Source of the DNA: JACQNR01 sp049515175
GTDB taxonomy: Bacteria; Acidobacteriota; Terriglobia; UBA7540
Direction of reading: 5' to 3'
NCBI GenBank assembly: GCA_049515175.1
Contig: JBEKUI010000158.1
Location: 1 to 10,887, forward strand
DNA: 10,887 bases
This document shows positions 6,206 to 10,887 of this stretch, in pieces. Every line of letters begins with the position of its first letter. Positions within the stretch are counted from its first letter, which is position 1. The position numbers were made by a program, and so were the translations under genes. The notes below the pieces were generated by a model. It was not told the origin of the DNA. It saw nothing but the letters and a program-made list of their open reading frames with translations, and did not search any database.

Positions 6206-6619
6206 TCAAAACAGCATCCGTGATTGCGTGCTGACACTCGGCTTCCCGTCCCACTTCGACGGCTGCTGACTGAAGGGAAGTGACTCGGAACGTTCGTGAT
6301 CCACTTCCGCCACGACGATTCCCAGCCTTTCTTCCAGCCACTCGGCCACCAGGCGCCGGTGGCACCGCACGTTGAACGCCTCCCAGCAGAGCAGAACAGC
6401 GTTGGGGCCGATTTCCTGAGCAACTTGGTTCGCGTCGAGCGACTCAAGCTGCTTGCGGTATTCCCGGTCAAACAGTTCTGGGTCTTTTGCTTTGAGGAGC
6501 CAAGCGGGAGGAGCAAGGGTCATGTAGCGGCGACCCTTGTAGAATCGCGGCACTCCCCGGCTGATCGCCACGGCATCGGGGTGCTTCGCGCTCTTTGCGA
6601 AATTGGAAGTCGTGATCAC
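6206..6619 (-). CDS. DUF488 family protein
   Basis: 137 residues from a GTG start (6619-6617). The N-terminus MITTSNFAKS, the ISRGVPRFYKGRRY segment (19-32) with LAP (35-37), and the LLCWE...CHRRLVAEWLE block (76-96, Cys78, Cys86, His87) are hallmarks of DUF488, a widespread small-protein family of uncertain function. The start fits the family; an AGGG lies seven bases upstream. The family normally ends around residue 106; the extra 30 residues (DHERSES... to RMLF) are polar and unlike the family, and the TGA stop (6208-6206) abuts the first base of the tRNA-like gene, so the original C-terminus may have been replaced. The gene follows an AAA+ scrap on the same strand by 33 bases. Confidence 0.85.
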   Translation of the reverse strand: MITTSNFAKSAKHPDAVAISRGVPRFYKGRRYMTLAPPAWLLKAKDPELFDREYRKQLESLDANQVAQEIGPNAVLLCWEAFNVRCHRRLVAEWLEERLGIVVAEVDHERSESLPFSQQPSKWDGKPSVSTQSRMLF

Positions 6620-6639
6620 ACTTTCGCCCTACTTTCGCC
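6620..6639 (-). repeat. tandem 9-base direct repeat before the DUF488 start
   Basis: GGCGAAAGT occurs twice on the minus strand (6639-6631 and 6628-6620), period 11, and the second copy touches the GTG start codon. The spacing of one helical turn could suit a dimeric regulator. It may equally be a small duplication around the ribosome binding site. Confidence 0.4.
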
Positions 6640-6652
6640 TCATCCAATTTTA

Positions 6653-7174
6653 TCACCAACAAATCGTCGAGCACCGAACATAGACCCGGCTGCCCTTCTT
6701 GCTCACCTTTCGAAACTGCCATTCCTTCAGGTCGGGCTCAAGCTGGCCAGGGGCGAGATAGCGAACTCTCCCCACGCAGTCTGTTCTCCGGCTCGGCGTC
6801 TTTTTCTCAGCCTGTCGTGATGGCAGGATACTCGTGCAGAGCGCAACTTCCAGCTTGGTCAGGGCGTCCCTCACGCCATCGCAGCCTTCGGCAAGGGGTG
6901 AAGGGTCATCTGATGCGTTCCCGCCTTCAAGCGACCAAATGCGCCGCAGGAACAGGGCAATTTCGGCGACATCCGGTTTCCCGCAGGCCACCACCAGGCA
7001 GCGGCTCAGGAAGCGAGGCTCAAAAGTGTTTGGTGGGGTCGCTCCATTCTCGCCCCAACCATTGCAAGTGAAAATCCAGATCACCTGCGGGGCCGATCCC
7101 CGTTCAAAGCCACCCCCGAAGGTCGGCTTGATGGAACGGGTGCCGGTGGATGATCGAACCCGGTTCTTGAGCAA
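6653..7174 (-). pseudogene. C-terminal remnant of an AAA+-type ATPase
   Basis: An open frame of 173 codons with no Walker A or B. Residues 31-62 contain VIWIFTCN, resembling a sensor-1 strand ending in Asn38, then FEPRFLSRC (51-59), resembling an arginine-finger region, followed by a helical segment EIALFLRRIW (71-80). The C-terminal part, with LAPGQLEPDLKEWQFRK, is charged and looks coding. The only initiation option near the left of the frame is a TTG at 7174-7172 without a ribosome site, and sequence further upstream shows no P-loop, so I read it as a truncated gene. It could be the clamp-loader or phage-type ATPase group; I cannot decide. It is followed 33 bases later by DUF488 on the same strand. 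Confidence 0.5.
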
Positions 7175-7269
7175 TCACGGACCCGGATTCTTACCTCGGG
7201 CACTGGAGGATTAGCTGCGGATGCTCAAGATCCGACACATCTACTGCTCGCCCTATCCTCTCCAGCGGG

Positions 7270-7497
7270 GTAGGCGAGCCGCCGACCGAGCGGATTTCAG
7301 TAACCAGGGAGGCACAGACGGGAAAAGTGTCGCAGGTATCGGTCGAAAGAGGGCAAGATTCGAGCCTTGGAAGTCTCAGGGGAAGCAAAACTGACCCCTC
7401 GGGCGGCCCGTTGAAGCACGGAGAACTGCAAACCCGACTGACAGTTGCCTCCAGTGGCGGTCAGGCGTACATTACCGGTCGGGCCGGAAGTCGATAA
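7270..7497 (+). repeat. repeated upstream module, copy A
   Basis: In gene orientation it begins near CCGACCGAGCGGATTTCAG, continues through GGAGGCACAGACGGGAAAAG and CGAGCCTTGGAAGTCTC, and ends with the promoter core, ACATTACCGGTCGGGCCGG and AAGTCG. It aligns with copies B and C. Its opposite strand has a long open frame, and the three copies share that frame (GN[IV], TA, KA[RQ] in the translations), but substitutions fall at all codon positions, so coding is doubtful. Confidence 0.75.
7445..7473 (+). promoter_or_regulatory. promoter core, copy A (glycosidase gene)
   Basis: TTGCCT (7445-7450), a 17-bp spacer with GGCGGTC, TACATT (7468-7473). Predicted transcript start near 7480, giving a leader of about 139 bases. 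That leader contains the perfect palindrome CTGCCGGCAG (7555-7564) and a GGATTCC (7517-7523) / GGAATCC (7577-7583) pair that would enclose it in an extended stem. Confidence 0.6.
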
Positions 7498-7618
7498 TGG
7501 AAATTCCGGGTAAGATGGATTCCACGGACGAGTTCGCCAGGCTGAGACCAGACCCTGCCGGCAGTAGACCGCATCCGGAATCCGCAAATCGTTATCGCCT
7601 ATGGGAGAGAGGGTCATC

Positions 7619-9670
7619 ATGCTGATGAAATCATGGAAACTGCTTGTTGTCGGGCTTGCGGTGTGGCTGGCGAGTGGGTCCAGCCCCTCCGCGTCGCAGA
7701 GGGCCCAAGCGAATGGCAAGAATATCCGCATCGAGTTCAACGAAATGCTGCACAGTCGTGTGGTGGCCAAATTCGAGGGCCGGGAGATCGCGATAGGCGA
7801 CTTCGCGCCCTCGGAGTCCGTCACGGTCGCGGGAAAGGAAATCCGTGATTTCGCTTTGCACGACGTGAAGCGCGGGAGCGTCCGGGATGCGATGGGTGCC
7901 GGGCAGCGCGTCACCCTGACCGGGGCCGCACCGTCACTGAAGAAGATCGTTGCCGTGACGACCTACGACGAGTTTCCGCAGATGGCCGTTTTCGAAGTGC
8001 AGTACACAAACACCGGAGACTCCAATCTTTCCATGGACGGCTGGACGAATCAGCGCTACTCCATCTCGGCCGGGCAGGGCAGCGGCGAGCCGGCGTTCTG
8101 GTCGTACCAGAGCGGTTCTTACGAGAAGCGGCCGGACTGGGTGCTCTCGTTGAAGATGGGTTTCGATCAGGAAAACTATCTGGGGATGAACGACACCGAC
8201 TACGGAGGGGGAACGCCGGTAGTCGATGTTTGGCGGAGAGACGTGGGTATCGCCGTGGGTCACGTGGAGCTTAGTCCCAAGCTGGTCTCTCTTCCCGTCG
8301 CCATGCCGGACCAGGAGCACGCCACCGTGGCCGTGCATTTCAAATTGAACAGAGAACTGAAACCGGGAGAAACGATCAAGACGTTTCGGACTTTCGTCAC
8401 CGTTCATCAGGGCGACTACTTCCGAAGCCTAGCGGAGTATCGGCGGGCGATGGTCAAACAAGGCGTCGTGTTCAAGCCGGCGCCTGATGACGCCTTCGGT
8501 CCCATCTGGTGCGCCTGGGGTTTTGGCAGGAACTTCACACCGGCGCAGGTCTACAACGCCTTGCCGATGGTGAAAAAGCTGGGCTTGCGGTGGGTCACGC
8601 TGGATGACGGATGGCAGACCGCCGAGGGGGATTGGGGCCTGAATCCGGAGAAATTCCCCGGTGGCGACCGCGATATAAAAGCGATGGTGGACCGGATTCA
8701 CGCCGACGGTTTCAAAGCTCAGCTCTGGTGGGCACCTTTGTCGGTTCATCCGGACACGCGACTGATCAAGGAGCACCCGGAGTATCTGCTGCTCAATGCC
8801 GATGGATCGAAGCAGAAGATTTCCTATTGGAATGACTGGTATCTCTGTCCCGCCGTTCCCGCGGTGGTGGAGTACCACAAGGCCATCGTCACGAAGGCCA
8901 TGCGGGATTGGGGCTTTGACGGCTTGAAGCTCGATGGACAACACATGAATGGCGTGCCTCCCTGTTACAACCCCGCCCACCATCACGCTTCGCCCGAGGA
9001 AGCGGTGGAAGCGCTGCCCCAATTCTTCAAGGCGATCTACGATACGGCACTCAGCATCAAACCCGACGCGCTGGTTGAGTTCTGCCCGTGCGGAACCGCG
9101 TACTCGTTCTTCACCATGCCCTTCATGAACATGTCAGTGGCCTCCGACCCCAAGAGTTCCTGGCAGGTCCGTCTGAAGGGGAAAACACTCAAGGCCTTGA
9201 TGGGCGATTCCGTCGCCTACTTCGGAGACCACGTGGACATGAGCGATGGCGGTAACGACTTCGCCTCGACGATTGGAGTTGGCGGCGTGGTGGGCACCAA
9301 TTTCACTTGGCCGGTGGGTTCGGCCAAGCGGCCCAGGGGGGATTTGACTCCTGAGAAGGAGAAGATCTGGGACAAATGGATCAAAATCTATCCGGCCGAA
9401 ATGCTCTCCAGGGCCGAATACCTGGGAACGTTGTATGACATCGGTTTTGACAGACCGGAAGCCCACGCCATCCGCAAGAACGGGAACATGTACTACGCCT
9501 TCTACGCTCCCCAGTGGAGCGGCAAGCTTGAATTGAGAGGTTTGGAGAAGCGCGCTTATCGCCTGACCAACTATGAGACCGGGGAGGCGTTGGGAACGGT
9601 TCGCGGCCCCGTGGCCACATGGACTGCCCAATTTGAGAAACACCTACTGCTGGAGGCAAAGGCCGAGTAA
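7619..9670 (+). CDS. secreted GH36-like alpha-galactosidase (clan GH-D)
   Basis: 683 residues from ATG 7619, chosen because AGAGGG ends five bases upstream; an ATG at 7601 is in frame but has no ribosome site. Residues 1-20 form a Sec signal (MKSWKLLVVGLAVWLASG), so it acts outside the cytoplasm. Residues about 35-290 are an N-terminal beta-sandwich; about 293-590 are a (beta/alpha)8 barrel: PIWCAWGFG, LRWVTLDDGWQ (DD at 329-330), AQLWWAP, then FDGLKLDGQ with the predicted nucleophile Asp439, and MSVASDPKSSWQVR with the predicted acid/base Asp510. A short beta C-terminal domain follows. This arrangement fits retaining alpha-galactosidases of GH36/GH27 type acting on plant galactosides; exact specificity cannot be read. 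No transporter or regulator sits beside it, so it seems a stand-alone gene driven by copy A of the promoter module. Confidence 0.9.
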   Translation: MLMKSWKLLVVGLAVWLASGSSPSASQRAQANGKNIRIEFNEMLHSRVVAKFEGREIAIGDFAPSESVTVAGKEIRDFALHDVKRGSVRDAMGAGQRVTLTGAAPSLKKIVAVTTYDEFPQMAVFEVQYTNTGDSNLSMDGWTNQRYSISAGQGSGEPAFWSYQSGSYEKRPDWVLSLKMGFDQENYLGMNDTDYGGGTPVVDVWRRDVGIAVGHVELSPKLVSLPVAMPDQEHATVAVHFKLNRELKPGETIKTFRTFVTVHQGDYFRSLAEYRRAMVKQGVVFKPAPDDAFGPIWCAWGFGRNFTPAQVYNALPMVKKLGLRWVTLDDGWQTAEGDWGLNPEKFPGGDRDIKAMVDRIHADGFKAQLWWAPLSVHPDTRLIKEHPEYLLLNADGSKQKISYWNDWYLCPAVPAVVEYHKAIVTKAMRDWGFDGLKLDGQHMNGVPPCYNPAHHHASPEEAVEALPQFFKAIYDTALSIKPDALVEFCPCGTAYSFFTMPFMNMSVASDPKSSWQVRLKGKTLKALMGDSVAYFGDHVDMSDGGNDFASTIGVGGVVGTNFTWPVGSAKRPRGDLTPEKEKIWDKWIKIYPAEMLSRAEYLGTLYDIGFDRPEAHAIRKNGNMYYAFYAPQWSGKLELRGLEKRAYRLTNYETGEALGTVRGPVATWTAQFEKHLLLEAKAE

Positions 9671-9687
9671 GGCGAATCCAACGTAAG

Positions 9688-9846
9688 CTTTTTATCGTAT
9701 TTGTTGCCGCCGCCGGCCGCGATGACCACGAACTGCTTACCGGTCTTTTTCCCGAGGTAGGTCATGGGCGTGGCCATGCCGCTCGCCGGGAGCTTCATGA
9801 CCCAAAGTTCATCGCCGGTGTCCTTGTCGAAAGCGCGGAACTTCCC
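9688..9846 (-). pseudogene. C-terminal scrap of a PQQ-dependent dehydrogenase
   Basis: About 53 codons on the minus strand read GKFRAFDKDTGDELWVMKLP, then ASGMATPMTYLG, then KQFVVIAAGGGNKYDK. These are the final blades of a quinoprotein dehydrogenase beta-propeller (W-motif 'AFDKDTGxELW' and the 'ATPMTY...QYVVIAAGGG' end). There is no start codon, no quinone-binding N-terminus and no proper C-terminal end: similarity stops 17 bases after the glycosidase stop codon on one side and at the small-gene stop (9848) on the other. It is debris convergent with the glycosidase. Confidence 0.85.
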
Positions 9847-9847
9847 G

Positions 9848-10096
9848 TTAAACAACAAACTGGGTGCCGAGTTTCCCTGAACCGAAAGGATTTGGTTCCC
9901 GCACGCCCAGCAACACCGGAACCCAAATGCCTCTGGCGGAACGACATAGCCCTTTGCCAGAAACGCGCCGACACCTTAGCTTCACGAGCTCGAAGCCCTC
10001 AGGGTAGAACTCGTCGAGGAACTCGCTGATGGCATCTATGCAGCCATTGCCCTGGATGGCGCGGTCCAAGGCTTCCTTGAAGGTTGTGGGGCGCAT
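9848..10096 (-). CDS. small hypothetical protein, possibly frameshifted at the C-terminal half
   Basis: 82 residues from ATG 10096-10094, with GAGG seven bases upstream. The first 40 residues (MRPTTFKEALDRAIQGNGCI then DAISEFLDEFYPEGFELVKL) look like a genuine helical, acidic domain. The rest is arginine-rich and less protein-like; the +1 frame over 9975-9850 instead reads AFLAKGYVVPPEAFGFRCC, so a frameshift or junction near 9975 is possible. It starts 31 bases after the stop of the 50-residue gene and is likely cotranscribed with it. I do not recognise the family. It ends exactly where the quinoprotein scrap begins. Confidence 0.5.
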   Translation of the reverse strand: MRPTTFKEALDRAIQGNGCIDAISEFLDEFYPEGFELVKLRCRRVSGKGLCRSARGIWVPVLLGVREPNPFGSGKLGTQFVV

Positions 10097-10127
10097 TGAT
10101 TTGCCTCACGCTCGGAAATCCAAAGGC

Positions 10128-10280
10128 TTATCCGTTGCGCTTTTGTTGACGAATGGCCCTCTTTCTCAAGCCGCTAGCAGCGATTACCCGACTCCGCTCG
10201 CGGAGCATTTCCAGAATCTTAAGTTTTTCGGAAAACGGAAGCGAGGCCAGCCGTTTCCGCCTTTCCTTGTCCCTATCCAT
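10128..10280 (-). CDS. small basic helical protein of unknown function
   Basis: 50 residues: MDRDKERRKRLASLPFSEKL, then KILEMLRERSRVIAASGLRK and a basic tail RAIRQQKRNG. It is highly charged, with one predicted amphipathic helix around the LPFSEKLKILEMLRER segment, a pattern seen in small bacterial proteins sometimes encoded next to toxin-like partners. The start is decided by GGAGGAG five bases upstream, which lies inside the last two codons of the preceding gene; the stop TAG and this ATG are separated by only two bases, so translation is probably coupled. Nucleic-acid or protein binding is plausible from charge alone, nothing more. Confidence 0.75.
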   Translation of the reverse strand: MDRDKERRKRLASLPFSEKLKILEMLRERSRVIAASGLRKRAIRQQKRNG

Positions 10281-10282
10281 GG

Positions 10283-10666
10283 CTACTCCTCCAGATACTT
10301 GCGCTCGAACTGCTGCCATTTGGGAACTAGGTCCCCCAAGGTGTGTTGGTGAGAGGGGGTGTGACTCTCGGTCGCCCTTGAGTACCCCATGTACAGGACG
10401 AATGACACGGTGCAAAGAACTATCGTGGCGTAGATCGTTGCGACCTGTGCCCAGCACAAAGGGCGGGGATGGGCAAGGTAGGTCGTCTTGAAATATCCAG
10501 CGCTCGCTCCACCTCCGTACCCCGTCTCGACTACTCTAAAGCTTCGAAGGGGTACAAGCGGGAGATACAATGCCGTAACGAACTCCGTGGTGACGTAGGA
10601 GCCATCGCTTTGGTAATCCCGCTGACCCACGAACCTAGTCCTAAAACCCGCGATGCTGGACGCCAT
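10283..10666 (-). CDS. hypothetical single-pass membrane protein
   Basis: 127 residues from ATG 10666-10664. AGGAGG lies four bases upstream and selects this start over an in-frame codon at 10729. The N-terminal half has the pattern FRTRFVGQRDYQSDGSYVTT followed by a semi-hydrophobic stretch EFVTALYLPLVPLRSFRVVE, a motif I have seen in uncharacterised small membrane proteins of soil bacteria (recollection, not a search). Residues about 72-94 (WAQVATIYATIVLCTVSFVL) form one clear membrane helix; the C-terminal 30 residues are polar with a His-rich patch (SHTPSHQHT). It is the first gene of a three-gene cluster with the 50- and 82-residue genes. No promoter is obvious in 10667-10887. Confidence 0.8.
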   Translation of the reverse strand: MASSIAGFRTRFVGQRDYQSDGSYVTTEFVTALYLPLVPLRSFRVVETGYGGGASAGYFKTTYLAHPRPLCWAQVATIYATIVLCTVSFVLYMGYSRATESHTPSHQHTLGDLVPKWQQFERKYLEE

Positions 10667-10887
10667 TTCGCCTCCTATTGTCAGCCGTGGGCAATTCGAG
10701 AGGGACACCACTGATGCCACCACTGGCATATACCACCCTAATTTGGCCCTTCGGACGTGGGGGCCGACTGAACCTAGGTCGCACGCCTGTTAGCTTCAGA
10801 CAAGGGCATCCTTCCGTAAGCTCTTGGTGACTGCTGGGCGATAATCAGCTCATAACACTCGACAACAAACGCAACAAGTGAGACCGT
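10667..10887. other. upstream region at the right edge, no gene identified
   Basis: A minus-strand frame open from the edge ends at a stop at 10774 (37 codons, with VVECYELIIAQQSP and LSEANRR); it may be the end of an unseen gene but is too short to judge. A TATATG lies at about 10730 without a good -35 partner. I see no terminator or repeat. Confidence 0.3.

Noticed and set aside
7934..9643. Long minus-strand open frames opposite the glycosidase (7934-8407, 8429-9022, 9134-9643)
   Set aside because: Shadows of a GC-rich coding sequence; the plus-strand frame has a signal peptide and catalytic motifs.
10774..10800. Possible integron attC-like core (GTTAGCTTCAGAC region)
   Set aside because: The core bases do not fit GTTRRRY and there is no paired second site or integrase.

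Overview
The window looks like an accessory or intergenic-rich stretch of a GC-rich soil or freshwater bacterium. The best guess is Verrucomicrobiota (Pedosphaera/Limisphaerales-like), with Acidobacteriota as the alternative. The basis is the gene content: soluble Ser/Thr kinases of the 'SHYRILEKLGGGGMG' type with C-terminal repeats, a twin-arginine secreted protein with a 'GVHPFVEQHPEAVF' N-terminus, a secreted GH36-like glycosidase and a secreted EF-hand protein. This is inference from family resemblance; there is no rRNA or other phylogenetic marker in the window.

Layout, left to right. 1-211 (-) is the start of a Tat-exported protein that runs off the left edge. 264-867 (-) is a broken Ser/Thr kinase, frameshifted and cut off after its activation segment. 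1216-3489 (-) is an intact 757-residue kinase with a FlgO/TolB-like middle domain and a helical-repeat C-terminus. Just upstream of it (3575-3655) lies the orphan C-terminus of another such kinase, and a second orphan C-terminus lies at 5922-5981, so a kinase family has expanded and decayed here. 3707-4804 (-) is a secreted EF-hand protein. 5154-5390 (-) is a small DUF3096-like membrane protein. 6131-6205 (-) is a degenerate tRNA-Gln-like gene that begins directly after the stop codon of a DUF488 gene (6206-6619, -). 6653-7174 (-) is a C-terminal scrap of an AAA+-type ATPase. 7619-9670 (+) is a secreted GH36-like alpha-galactosidase. After it come a scrap of a PQQ-dependent dehydrogenase (9688-9846, -) and a compact minus-strand cluster of three small unknown genes (10666 down to 9848).

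The most interesting signal is non-coding. Three related segments of about 170-230 bp (5042-4868, 5645-5440 and 7270-7497) sit upstream of the EF-hand gene, the DUF3096 gene and the glycosidase gene, each in the same orientation relative to its gene. Each ends, on the gene side, in a sigma-70-like pair of hexamers (TTGCAT/TACATT, TTCCAT/TATGTT, TTGCCT/TACATT) with exactly 17 bp between them and the same GGCGGTC in the spacer. All three genes encode proteins with an N-terminal export signal. This suggests a duplicated promoter/leader module driving a set of exported proteins, or a mobile repeat that carries an outward promoter.

No CRISPR array, recognisable insertion sequence, integrase or rRNA was seen. 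Much of the non-coding DNA is debris from other genes (kinase tails, AAA+ ATPase, quinoprotein), consistent with a region of repeated rearrangement.
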